A stretch of DNA of 64,000 nt from Setaria digitata (lineage: Eukaryota; Nematoda; Chromadorea; Rhabditida; Setariidae), in NCBI GenBank assembly GCA_003640385.1, contig RCAB01000093.1, positions 62,001 to 126,000 on the forward strand, written 5' to 3'. The notes beneath the pieces were generated by a model that saw nothing but the letters and a program-made list of their open reading frames with translations, searched no databases and had not been told where the DNA came from. Both the position numbers and the translations under genes were made by a program. Each line of letters starts with the position of its first letter. The first letter of the stretch is position 1. Positions 24,611-36,949 of this stretch are shown here, in pieces.

Positions 24611-25739
24611 TAGTTAATTTCAGTAATATGATCAATAGAATTAGCGAAATTTAAACCAATTATTTTTCCTCCGTCATATTAACAAAAATGAAGAAATGTT
24701 CGACAATTTTATAAGTATTTGCGATAGAAGAAATGGTTTAAATTTCGAAAAATTTATGATAGAAGCTAAGAGTTTATATATGAAAATGAAAGCAAACTGA
24801 AAAGGAACGTTAAAAAGTGATATGTAATGAAACGGCTAATAAACCTGTTTATCAATCCAACAAAAAAAAATTTTTTTGAACTTGAGTAAATAAATTCATA
24901 AATAGACGAAAGAGTGAAGGATTTCAAGCAAGCAAATTTCATCCCCTTCATTTTTTCTTGCTATTTTTTAAAACGGTACAGAAACACTAAATGATGTATG
25001 AGAATAGTAAGAAGATAAATTTAAATTAAAAAATGGACTTAAAAATGTAACGAAAAAGTGAAAGGATGGCAAAGAAATGTAATTAAAAAGGAAGCGGGTT
25101 ATTTTAGTAAATTTTAAGTCTTGTTTGAAAATCTAAATTAAAAAACTAAAAATCTTTTATCAAGATATTTAATGATAAACGATGTGAATGATCAAAATAG
25201 CTAACAAATCTTCTCTTTCTTTTCTTTAAAAAAAAAAAAAAAAACTTTAATTCGATTAGAAAATTCTTTCCCACATTTTGTCTCTGCAATACTGACTAAA
25301 GGAATAAAACCAAACGATAATCGTTGAAAGTGGTTTATTTTCATTCTAAACTAAGGATAGTCATAGTGATTGATTCCAATCATTTGTTGCGAAATGAGAA
25401 ATGGTTAAAAAGTTATCAGAAAAAGTAAAAGGAACTAGTTGAAAAAACAAGAGTAACACTGGTGATAATAAATGAGCAGGAATTATTTCGCAAATTCTTA
25501 CATATTATGTCCAATAATTGCATAGAGCTTGTAACATATGTTTATTGATATAGTGATAATGATGGTGATAGTGGTGGTGATAGTAGCGGAATGATTCGCG
25601 AAAGTTTAAAATGAATATGAAAGTATTAAAATTGAATTGGTGAAGCTGTTCAATACAAATATCAGCAAGTAATTTTTTTTTTTTTTTTTTCATTATTAAT
25701 GATTTGAGTAGCGGAGAACTTGTTGAAAGCAGCTGAATC

Positions 25740-26415
25740 GAAGTTTAGAAAAATCGAAAAAGTAAGCGATCGGTCTTAACGGTAAAATATTTGAGTGAAG
25801 AGGAATTAGTGAACATGGCAGTGTCAGCATAACTTGCAAATGTCACTTGCATTTTATGGATAAATTGTAAGGACGGAGATGGAAGCAAATGATGTGTAGA
25901 GTGCGATGCACAGAATCCAGTTCGGGATCTATTTCGGATTGGGGAGAAGTGAGTCCTGTGTCAGTGTGTGAAAGGAATAGTTAAATAAAGTGAAAAGTGT
26001 ACAGGTAACTGAAAAAAAAAATCACTGGAAGGAAGAAAGTATAGACGTGAGAATTCTTGAATTAATTCCTGAAAAAAGAATGCTATGTTCCGGAAAGAAA
26101 GAATTGTTATAAGTGTAAAAGGCAAAGAGAGAGAATAAAAATGTCATCGTTGGAAGGTTTAGTTTGAAAAGGAAAATTCATTCAAACATTTCATTTGTCA
26201 TTTCTACAATTGATAAGTTTGCCGCTTTCCATTCCGCTCGCGTAGTCGATCGCGACATTCTTGAAGAACTGGTTGAAAATATCCCCACGGTGATTTGTTG
26301 TAGTGGAGGTGTTGTTGATGATGGTAATAATAGCAGTGATGTCGATGATAGCAATGATGACGATAATAATCATAATAATAACGATTATGAAGATTCTTTG
26401 CTTATTTCATTTTGA
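25740..26415 (+). other. CpG-richer segment resembling a 5' leader or decayed exon
   Basis: From about 25740 the base composition becomes more balanced. A donor-like ACAG|GTAACT stands near 26003, and 26220-26290 is rich in CpG (TCGATCGCGAC). On + a frame through 26164-26415 ends in an Asp/Asn/Ser-rich run made by a GAT/AAT trinucleotide repeat. On - a shorter frame is also open over the CpG part. No family is recognised. The 5' end of a gene with a very long first intron is one possibility; chance is another. Confidence 0.25.
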
Positions 26416-26500
26416 AATTTCAAAAAAAAAAAAATTTGAGTCAAAAAAAGAACAAAATCTGTAATGGATCAACTGTTAAAAATGATTACAATCACGGGAA

Positions 26501-26520
26501 TGATATGATATGATATGATA
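26501..26520. repeat. TGATA pentanucleotide microsatellite
   Basis: Four exact TGATA units in a row. Confidence 0.85.
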
Positions 26521-29500
26521 TCTAATGATAGCAAGACTTCAGGATATGAAGCAACAAATAAGAATTTATGAGGATAAAATAAAATAAATTCCTTAACAAG
26601 GATATTATGAGCATTCTCTTGTATAGAGTAATTTAAGGGATTTCTCTATTTGTGCAAGAAGAATCGTTTAAGTTGATTTAAAGAGCAGGTTAGATAATTA
26701 TTATTGTTATCATTAATCACAACTATTAATCAGTTTTATTCTATTTCTTTTTTTCCTATATGAATCCAGAAGAATACTGAAGATGTTGAATAATATTTCC
26801 TTTATTTTATCAGAAATGACTGAAATGGTGACATAATCTCATTACTGAAATTAGAATTGTCTTTTTACCAAGGAATTTTACTGATGATTAAATAACTTTA
26901 AGGATAAAAATTGATAAAATTCAGTCCTTCCACAAATCTTTCACTTTCCAAAAACCAAAACCAAAGAAACACAGCATTGTCTGAATATTCTCATTCAACA
27001 GCAACAAAATTTCTCTTTTCATCTTATTTGTTGTCGATTTGAATTGAATTAATTAAAGAATTTTCTTAAAAAGGGAAAATAATATTTTGCATGTATTTAA
27101 TAATAGGGAAATTTCCATATTCATCTTTCATTGTTTTTTCATTGTCTCTTCTTCAAAGGAAACGAATTTTTCATCAAAAAGGTGTTATTGATTAAAATAA
27201 AAGAAATGTCAATGAGAAACCAAGAAAAAAGCACAAATATTTCTGAATCTTTGTAAGTTTTCTATAACTTGCTATAATTGTAATTCATCTTTGAGCATTT
27301 TATTAGCCTTTAGTCAAAGAATTCTAGCACCAAACATCATCTTTGTAAGAAGAAGCAGTACTCATTTTCTATAAATTCCATACAACAAAGGACGAAGAGC
27401 GGCGTCTTACAAAAGCGTACTTTCTAGTGAAATAGAAATCAAATGACCCGAGAGTTCCTGATCCTTACAGGTTGATTAATCGTAAATCAGTACATCAAGT
27501 AACGAAGAAGTTATGAAGCAGCTGATAAGCATGTTATTATAATCAAACTGGTGAAGTTTTAGAATGGCAATGCCAATTTTCATTAATCAAAATCAACATA
27601 ATCTTTGAACTTGAATAGATCATTGAGCTGATTTTAAAAGTGTTAAATGAACGAAAATGGCAAATTGCAAAACGAAAAAATTGAAACTTTCTTTTTTCGG
27701 TAAAAATTTCGTTATTTTTCTAAAACTCTCCGCTTTTCAAATTTACAATCTTTCTTTTGACACGATTTTAAACAAATTTGCAAGAGTTTTTTCTACATTT
27801 TAAATGAGATTAATTTTAGGCCTGACTCTCACAATAGAACTAATGAGACTATTTAGTACAGCACAAGTTCTGCTTGTTCTGTTTTCCCGATAAATCTCTC
27901 CTCTTCAGTCCATTTGGTAATAATTTCCACCTTCAATCACTGAAATCAATTGACGTTCCTAAAACGGTACTGTGAATCTGCCTATCCTGAATTTTCTACT
28001 AACTTTTAGACAAGAAACGAAAACTAGCAAGAGCAATAATTATCATTTTTGTTGATTTCAGTTACTGCTAGACAGGGAACCTTAGATCACCAAAAAAAAC
28101 TCCGTTCGAATAGAAACAAAAAAATTTGAACTTTTTATTTAGATATTTCCTTCTTTAAATTTTCATTGACACAAATTTAGTGAAATGTATGGAATGATAT
28201 TACATTTTTCTTCCTTCTACTTTCATTAAAGAGAATTGATATGGTAAGATCAAGAAAAGTTTTCATTCGAATTATAAATGATCATGATATATAAATTTCA
28301 TTTCAACAATGCAAAACAAATAAAGTTTTTTCTTAGCTTCCTCAATTCATAAAAATAGAAGACAGAAAATGAATTTAAGTGCGAAATAGTGGGACTGATC
28401 GAAGTTTTCGATTTCAGATTTGCTGCATTTTTCATGCACTAAATACCGAAATCTAATTACTAATTACTAAGCCAATTAATAAACGATCATCAATATCTCA
28501 GGTCGAGAAAAGCTTAATCTAAGGAAAAAAAAATCAAAAGTTGCTACTCTTTCAGAGAGAGGAATAATTTTTTACACTTATGCTTGAAAAAAAAGAAATG
28601 TGCTGAACATATTTACAGTCTATGATATTAAATGACAATATGTAAAATTAATTGATAAAACTTCCTCTTTCTATGGAATAGTTCGTAAAACTAGGGCGCG
28701 AAATTGCCAGAATTAGAAGTTTATTGCAAGGAAATTAGATTGCATTAGTTGTGGATGATGAAAAGAATGGAATATATGACGGACATACAAGTCTTGGAGA
28801 AGAATAGAAAAACATTTTGATATAATTCGCATGATTTGACCAAGCAAATTTTTTTACCTTTATTTTTTTTAAAATATTTGATGTGAAAAAAAGGAACAGG
28901 ACCGAAGAATACAAGATTTACTCCAGTATGAATTCTCATTAACGATGTTGGATCACTTCCTGTAACTTAATTCATTGCAATAAAAAAACAAACAAATAAA
29001 TTTTATTGATTATAATAATTAGCTTTTAAATGCAATGAAATACTTGTAATCATATCGTATTGCGACAATTAGTATTTACATAACAAGAGTAATGACTATC
29101 AGATAATTAATATTCCTGTGAAATATATGATCTATTAATTGTTTTAAATGTTGCCATTTCATACGAATAAATAATAAATCAGGAATTCTTTGAGCAATAA
29201 TATCAACATAGACGATAGATAGTACTTTCAGATGCTATTTGATGATGGCATAAATGTGCACCTTATAAACAAACGAATATTATTAGCCTTACCTTCCTAA
29301 GAAATTTGTCATTCCATTTGTTTAACCAACCACATTATTCAGTTTACTGCCAGTGGTACTACTCACTTAGATTGCATAGTACCAGTTAAGTCACAGACAT
29401 TGCTAATTATTAGCTAAACTTTCTGATGAATGCCACAAGCGTAATCTCACTAAACATCACAACTTCATCAGACACCAAAAATTAGCAAATGCTTTAAAAG

Positions 29501-32500
29501 AAAACCTGAAATAAAATACATGATAGCTGAAAGAAAAGGTGAAAAAATGAACAAACGAACGAATTCGGACAATGATTTTTTATTTTAAAACTTTTTTAAA
29601 GCATTATCTGAAGCAGTACAATTCTGCTATCATTTCTTCTTCTTTTTTTTCAACCTAATCGCTCAAGCAATGATTTAAGTAATCAGTTAATGGAGAATAA
29701 TCACAAATGTAATCACTATCATGAATTAAAATTGTTACCATTGACTGATCGAATGAATTGCAATATTTTACCTGAAACATAGTAAAAAAAAAAAAAAAAA
29801 AAAAAAAACGAGAAACAAAAGAGATAAATATAGAGTAAACGAAAAAGCAAGAAGTTTGATGTGTTTCTACTACAAATCAACTTCGAAATCATTTTTAGAT
29901 CCCAAGATAGATTGATAATAATATCAGAGTGCTGCTTCAGTTTTAGGTTTAATATTAGACTTAACAGGATAATCCGTTCAATTGCTTCTTCTTCAGTTAT
30001 GGAATACTTCCAAAACCATTATTTAAGAAAAAAATTTGGCCTATAATTAGCCGGGTGTACAGTGTCATTATTCCTAGCTGTTCTAGGTTTTAAGCTTTCT
30101 TTCAGAATGCAATTACCATAAAAGAAAACATTTTATCACTATTACATTTTCTGCACTACTAACCATTTGTGATAATTGTCATTGCTACCGTAAACTTTTA
30201 TCACTCTTTTGTCACAACAATCTCATCACTTGTAACATATTTACAAAAAGCGAAACTTGTTCAAAAATAATGCCATTCAAAGAAATCGTTTCATTCTGTC
30301 CTTTTTTAGGAATCGAAAAACCGATTTTTTCTCTTTTTTTTTCCGTTCATTTAATTTATCGAAAAAGAAGAAATGCAAAAATTTAATTTATATTCTCTTA
30401 ACTTCACTTCTCAACAAAAATACCTTGGAATTCAGAGTGATCTAAGTGATTATCCATTTGCTGTTGGAGTGAGTCAGTGAAGTGAAAACATTTCGAATAA
30501 ACGAATGACGCAGTGACGAGAAATGATAAAAAAGGAATATTTTCATGAAGTAAATATTTACTAATAAATCTTCGAATATTACTTGAATTTCAGTCAAAAA
30601 GTCTAATTAAAGGATTCCAGTTATTGTCTAATTGACAAAATTATCCGAAACTAATGAACAGTAGCAGAAAGAGAAAGAGAAATTGAGAGGGAGAAAGAAA
30701 AAAAAGGAAAAGGTGAAATGATTGTCAATGCATGACAGTAAAATTGAATGTAAATAACAAACATGCCAAGTTGTTGCTATTTCTCAACTCTTTCACACTC
30801 GAACAAACTTTCTCTCTTCGTTATAATAATAAGTAAAATAATATTTTGCCAGTCAAATTAAAAGTTTTCATTTAGAAAGTCTCAGTGCAAGTTAGTCTGA
30901 AAACTAATCAAAAAAAAATAAGCGCAAAAATGTTGTCCATCATTGTAAACTTACAAGATAATCCTTCACATACATCATTTCACATCTAGTGATTAACTCT
31001 AAAAAAAGAGACTCTATGATAAGTTAATTGCCGTGAATTAAATTTTTACTTGCTTTTAATTTGTTTATTCATACTAGCTGGTACATAAATATTTTGTTAG
31101 TCAACTTTAGCAACATGCAATAATCACGACATTTCATCGATAATTTCATAACAATTTACGATTTGCATACCTGTGTGTATCGGTAAATTAATTACTGGTG
31201 TTTATAGAGAAATTACCTCAAAATTCTAGAAGTTTATAATGCTTCGTTGATTTCTTCAGTTGTCGTAGTGGCGAAGAATTTAAAAATTTATAGATTCTTT
31301 TAATAATGTGCTAGATCATCATGTTTCAGTACTAGTTTTAAGCGTCATTAAACGATTCAGCACATCAAACTAACCTAACAATAAATTTTAATACTTCATT
31401 GATTTCAATTTGAACTAATAAGTTTTCAACATTATCAGATTTACAATTCCCTTTAATCCTTACTTCAATTAAGATAAAACTTTAATCATTTCTCACATTT
31501 CCAGCGTTAAATAATGACATTTATGACAGTATTGTTACTATGTTATCATTGCTATCTGTATTAACACTATAAGTGACGATTGTGATATCTTTTTAATTAT
31601 TTTTATCACTAATGATTCTAACCAAAAAAAAAAAAATCTTTTATGTTAGAAAGTAAAAGAACTAACAAAACTAATACAACAATGTTTTAATGAATTTGAT
31701 TGTATGCAATGGGTTAGATACACCTGTCGACAGTAGCACACTTCATTACCTACTAGTTTTTGATGAACCGGTAATGATTTAAATCTTTCGTCAGTTAGCA
31801 ACATAAACTATTTTGTCGAGTCAAATAGATTAATTATATTTGAAGACGTAGAGATACACAAGTGTAAAAGATATGCAGCTATGATTTTGGTTATTGCTTT
31901 TTCTTGACAGTCTAATTTTAAATTGATTATGGAGGAAATTAAAATTGTCTGAAATCTAATCAACTATGCCACTCGCTATTCGCTAACAAAAAAAGTTTTT
32001 TTTTTCCAAAATGAAAAATTTAGCACAATTTCTCGAATCTTAGTGAAAAGTTGATTCCTTTTAAAAATAAGGAGTTAAAATTTGATTAATAAAATTTTAA
32101 AAGCTTAGTAAAATTATCAGTGCTCCAAAGTCTAAAAACAATATTCAGTAGCAGTATTGGTGCTTTACATTTCTTGATTTTAATTATCAGCATTCTTAGT
32201 TGCATTGAAAAGCAAGAAATGGAGAAAACAAGCTCATATTCGCACCTTCTGCTTTGCAATTTCACCTTCCAAAAATTTTTATTGCTCTCAGAAAATAAAT
32301 AAGTAAAACAATTTATTCAGATGCTCAGATTTTCTTTGATTAAACTTTATTGCTCTAATGATAATTCACATGCTACTGATTATAAGGTAGCAATATCTCT
32401 TCAGTTATATGAAAACTAAGAAGAAATGAAAGGAATTGATAAACTAAACCTAATTATCCTATTAGTAGTTTTACATTACAGTAGCATTGATAATTACAAT

Positions 32501-32721
32501 CATAATGCAATAAAATAGGCCAGTAAGATGTAAGACAATTAAGTTTTGGCTTCCTTAATCTATAAGGTATATTTGCCGACTGATAATTGGCACATCTCGT
32601 CGATCTAATTCTGAAGCCATCCGCTCCTTTTTCACTTTATATATCTTTTCAGTCTATCAATCCACTGCTGCTATTTGACAAATTTGAAACACATTCGAGG
32701 TGAGAAAAATGTTTACAATGG

Positions 32722-32823
32722 GCATCTGAATCCGAATCAATAACGAATGCATCTGAATCCGAATCAATAACGAATGCATCTGAATCCGAATCAATAATGA
32801 ATGCATCTGAATCAACAATCAAT
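32722..32823 (+). repeat. 27-base minisatellite, 3.8 copies
   Basis: Three 27-base units begin at 32722, 32749 and 32776, each starting GCATCTGAATCCGAATCAAT. A shortened 21-base unit follows at 32803-32823. The unit is a multiple of three and is open on +, encoding a nine-residue repeat (ASESESITN). The frame runs on for about 27 more codons to a stop but is closed by a TGA just upstream, with no good acceptor between. A coding origin is possible but unsupported. Confidence 0.8.
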
Positions 32824-33840
32824 GCAGCCTATTTTGCGTCTCTTTTCGAGAGAGTTTGCAATCGCAGTAGCAAGAGAAAATTAAAAATTAGAAAATCTTA
32901 AAACTATTTACATTTTCTTCAACCTTAAATTACATTTCTTCTCATAAATAATGATCTTATCGAGCGGTATGTTAATGATGATCGTTATTTTTAGTAAACT
33001 ATCATCTCTGCTGCTATTAACAATTGCAATGATCTGTGTTGAAATTTTAAATGATAATTTTAATTAGACTGATTCTAGTCAGTGAAGTAGGAGATTTTTG
33101 ATAAATTAGAATCATTGATCAGATTCTTTTCATTTCAAGTATATCTCTTTCATGCGACAACCGGCAAAAGGACACTGAGTATTCTGCACTTCATATAAAC
33201 AAGAACAAATATTCACAGACCTAATTGTACCTCATATCGTTTCCTAGAATAAATAAATCACTTGCAGAAGGTATAGTAAAACATATGTCGAGAATAAATT
33301 CCAGTTTCTCCTATTTCTGTGGCAAAGAATAATTTAGAATATTTATTAAAAGGCGAAAAATATGAATTGAATCGAAAAAAATTCAAATATGAGTCGAAAC
33401 ATAACACTCGAATTAAACGATGAAAAAGTTTAATAAATCTATTTTTTTTTTTTTTTTATTCTTTTCTGTCGAATCAATGACCTTTGTCGAAGACCTAATT
33501 TCTAGTTTTTTTCAGAAGATTTTGCTGTATTCTGTGATATGCAAAACGAATTAATAACTTAGCAAAACTTCCACAACTGATACAAACTTAACAGATATTG
33601 TCCAAAAAAAAAGGAAGAACTGAACTCATAGCAATTCGTCAACAAAGAAATTGAAAAATTGCTCAGTGATCGCTCTGATTTTAATTTGTACTTAAATCCT
33701 TCTTCTGACTTCTTACTCAACTTATATCTACCTTTTTCTACCTTAAACTTGTGGTTCCTTCTCCTCTTGCAAGCAATATTCACAGGTAAAGTTCTTTAAC
33801 TAGCAAAAATTAACATTCTTTAATTTCTTCAGCTGCGAGT

Positions 33841-33900
33841 GCTATAACGAGTACGTGCGCGTAAGTGTACTACTTCTGCGTACGTGTATTCAGTAGATGA
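33841..33900. promoter_or_regulatory. CpG-rich patch with two TACGTG motifs
   Basis: TACGTG occurs at 33852-33857 and 33881-33886, in a 60-base CpG-rich patch within AT-rich DNA. TACGTG matches the hypoxia-response element used by nematode HIF-1. Two copies 29 bases apart may be a regulatory site or chance. A TTCTTCAG acceptor and a GTAAGT donor bracket 28 bases here, so a microexon is an alternative reading. Confidence 0.25.
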
Positions 33901-34040
33901 AAGCAGTTGCGGTGGTATTTCTATACAATTTTCTTTTAATTTCCAAATTTAAAGAAAGAAAATTCATAGAATTTTAAAAATTGCGACAATAAAAAGAAAG
34001 AGAATATCGTTAAAGGAAAAGATTTTAAAAGCTGAGCAAT

Positions 34041-34115
34041 TCAAAATTTTTGAATTTTATTATTTTACAGACNGAAAATAATTTCAAAATTTTTGAATTT
34101 TATTATTTTACAGAC
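34041..34115. repeat. Exact 32-base direct duplication flanking a single N (assembly artefact)
   Basis: Bases 34041-34072 recur at 34084-34115, with the N at 34073 between them. The same pattern as at 3152 and 45171 points to an unmerged contig overlap. Confidence 0.85.
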
Positions 34116-34940
34116 AACTAATTTAAGATTGTGATGGTGAACTAGTTTTGAAATTATTCATAATCCACTACTGCACATGAAAGGAGATTGTTGTTAGAAG
34201 ACAAAAGGAAAGAATGAGATTAGATCATCAAGATTATAACCATAGAAGATAGACAAGTTCTCGATATTTTCTTAAATTTTGATAAAATAATGTGAGATGT
34301 AATGATTTCTCTTTCAAGGAAAAATTTCAACTGAATTACTAAATTTCCTGTTGAGATTGATGACATTTCTATGAAGAAAACAAAAGTATATTTCCTACAA
34401 ACTTTAAAATAAATTGATTAAGAAAACAAAGGATGATGTTTGAAATGATTATATCATATCAAATTTAGTTGATTTTATCAATAAATATACGAATCAATTG
34501 ATGATATGATCAGTTTTTCAGTTAAAGTTATTTTGAAAGAAAGGCGAAAAAAAGAAAAAAAAAATCACCAATGCCATTTTGATTTATAGAACGGTAAAAG
34601 TCAGAAAAGTGTCAAAATACCGCTATTTCGGTTACATCTGAGTTGACCTATCTTTTTTCCGTTTAATTTGAATCCATCGTCTTCATCTTATCGCACATCT
34701 ATTTATATATTATTATCACCATTGTTATCTTTATCATTATTATCACAATTATCACCACCACTATCATTATCCCCGTTATCAACAGCATTACCACCAAAAC
34801 AGTAGCTGATGGAAAGTGGGAACTTACCGAAATTGAAAAATACGAAAAGAGACATGAACAAACAGACAAATTAACAAATTAGTAGGCACTCATTTGTGTA
34901 ACAGTCAGAAAAGGTCATGGCGAAGTTCCGTCCCGACGCA

Positions 34941-35007
34941 TGTGCAGTACAAAGCGAACTGCACAATCATCATATCTGTCCCTGTGTCACCGTATCACTG
35001 ATATGAT
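34941..35007. repeat. Two adjacent perfect inverted repeats in a GC-richer patch
   Basis: TGTGCAGT (34941-34948) pairs with ACTGCACA (34958-34965) across a nine-base loop. Just after it, ATCATATC (34969-34976) pairs with GATATGAT (35000-35007) across 23 bases. The flanking 34915-34940 is CpG-rich. This could be a structured RNA, a regulatory palindrome or chance. Confidence 0.5.
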
Positions 35008-36271
35008 CAGTCCTTAGCAACATGGAATTTACCAGTCTTCGTCTTCCCATCCAAAATTTCTCTTCGCTTGCAAAAATGTCACATTATGATGTAATGAAAT
35101 AATCTTCAAATTAATCATAGGGCACAATTAACAGAGGTGGTTTTATGTTCACAACAACTTTGATTTAATCTTAGGAACTAGTGAAGAATCTCACTGGAAC
35201 TATAGAGTTTTAGATATTAAATGAAATCTAATCTAGATGATTAGTAAAGAATTTTACTAATAAATACAACATTACAATCATCATTCAAACAAAACAGAAG
35301 GCAATGTAGCCGGAAATTTTCGAATATCTTAATTGTGATACATCACTGAATTTCTCATCATAAGTAAACGAATCGCCTGGAAAAATAAGGCATAATGAGC
35401 ATAAATGAGATTATTTTTTTTATAAAAAAAGAATTTATTTGAAAATTTTATATGTTAATTGCTAACAAACTGAAAAATAATAAAAATAATAATTGCAGCA
35501 ATGGTAGTTTCATTGGGAAAAAAATGGGTAATAAATGTGACGACGAACTTTTGAGACCAAAAATTGGGGGACAGTTCTAATTAATCATTACCTTTAAAAT
35601 GAGAAGTGCAAAACTTTGAAAGAGGAATGAAAAGAAATAGCATAAAACAAGATAATTCGTAAAACATTAATTCATTTCATTTTTTGCATCCTTTTTCCTG
35701 ACAAAAATCAATCGAAATGTATTTCCTGTACTGATAATTAGCTTAACTTCCTGATTAAATTTCGTCATCCCAATAATTTTGCTAGTTCTACTGCTGAAAA
35801 TAAAAATAAAAAATAAATAAAAGTGCAAGAATAGCAATGACGGGAAATTAATTAATTAAATTGTAAACCATATTTTAATCATCGTCGACGAATCTCTAAG
35901 AGTTTAGCACTAAAAATATGTAAAGATGCTGAATTATATCAGCAAGTAGGTAGTAATTGATTTTTTTTATTTAATAAAACAATGAAATAATCATGGATAA
36001 TTATTTCTTCTAAAAAGGAAATATTTATTTACATTTGTTTTAAGGAAAAAATATAGTTAAAATCAATTTTTAGGTAATTTAGAAACTCAGAATAACAGTT
36101 TGAATAACAAAATGTAATACATTTTAGAGTCAAACCACTTCGGCTGAAAACTCCTTGTTGACCTAATTCCGCTTTTTTCGATTCCATTTCTTATCCAATT
36201 TTGTTTTATATCTCTAATTTCATCTTTTTTCTTATCCAAAACTTACCAATCCATACAAAAATTTTTTTCAG

Positions 36272-36395
36272 TTGCTCATTTTACTAGGAAGCACTTCACT
36301 TCTACTAAATTTGATGACAGCGTATCGCTATCTTTATATTGAAGCTTTTTTCTCAATTATGACTAATCAGTTCTTGAGTCCGATAAAAGTTAATG
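36272..36395 (+). CDS. Possible isolated exon encoding a hydrophobic segment
   Basis: A textbook acceptor (TTTTTTTCAG) precedes 36272 and a GTTAGT donor follows 36395. The 41 codons between are open in the first frame and begin LLILLGSTSLLLNLMTAYRY, which looks like a membrane helix and its cytoplasmic end. No partner exon was found and no family is recognised. Open stretches of this length are frequent by chance in such AT-rich DNA, so this is only a candidate. Confidence 0.22.
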
Positions 36396-36816
36396 GTTAG
36401 TAATTATGAGGAAAAAAGTCTATCGTATTTTGATTTTCAAATGTAATGTTCTGTTTTAGTTTTCTTACTCCTAGTTGAAACTTAAGGATATTCCAATCCT
36501 TCCTCAATGTTCAACTTAATTCAAACTCGTCGGGAAGAATTTGGCACTATAAATTACAAATTACAATTTAAAACCTGAAATGTTTGAAAAATTCTTAAGA
36601 AAACCATTGTGCAAGCATTTCGCAGTTAAAGACGAAAGTTTATTTAGAAATTTGAACAATATTTCAGAAATTAAAGAATAAACAAGCATAAATGAATTGA
36701 TGCCTGTTGACAAAATGTATTTTTGCAAGATGAGGAGGAACCAGTTAGCACTTGATGACGATGATGATGGAAGGAATCAAGTCCGTTCCAGTTATAACAA
36801 GCAGGATCTTTCATAA

Positions 36817-36949
36817 TTCATCCAAATTATGCAAGCAGTTCCGTAGCATGCATTATGCAATCTGCATGCACGTTCCATTTAAAAATTATTGAATAAGTGT
36901 GTGACTGAAATGAATTCAGTCGATATTTCATCCAAATTGTGCAGTTCCG
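36817..36949. promoter_or_regulatory. Direct repeat with GCATGC and ATTATGCAAT motifs
   Basis: TTCATCCAAATTATGCA...GTTCCG (36817-36843) recurs, four bases shorter, at 36927-36949. Between the copies, ATTATGCAAT (36852-36861, a C/EBP-like bZIP half-palindrome) is flanked by GCATGC on both sides (36846-36851 and 36864-36869). The dense, ordered motifs in otherwise plain DNA suggest a cis-regulatory element. Confidence 0.35.

Noticed and set aside
34041..34115. Short tandem repeat near 34.07 kb as a biological repeat
   Set aside because: The N between the copies makes an assembly overlap more likely.
36700..36815. 38-codon ATG frame with an Asp run followed by a polar tail
   Set aside because: Attractive composition but explained by a GAT trinucleotide run; no supported upstream exon and chance frames of this length are frequent.
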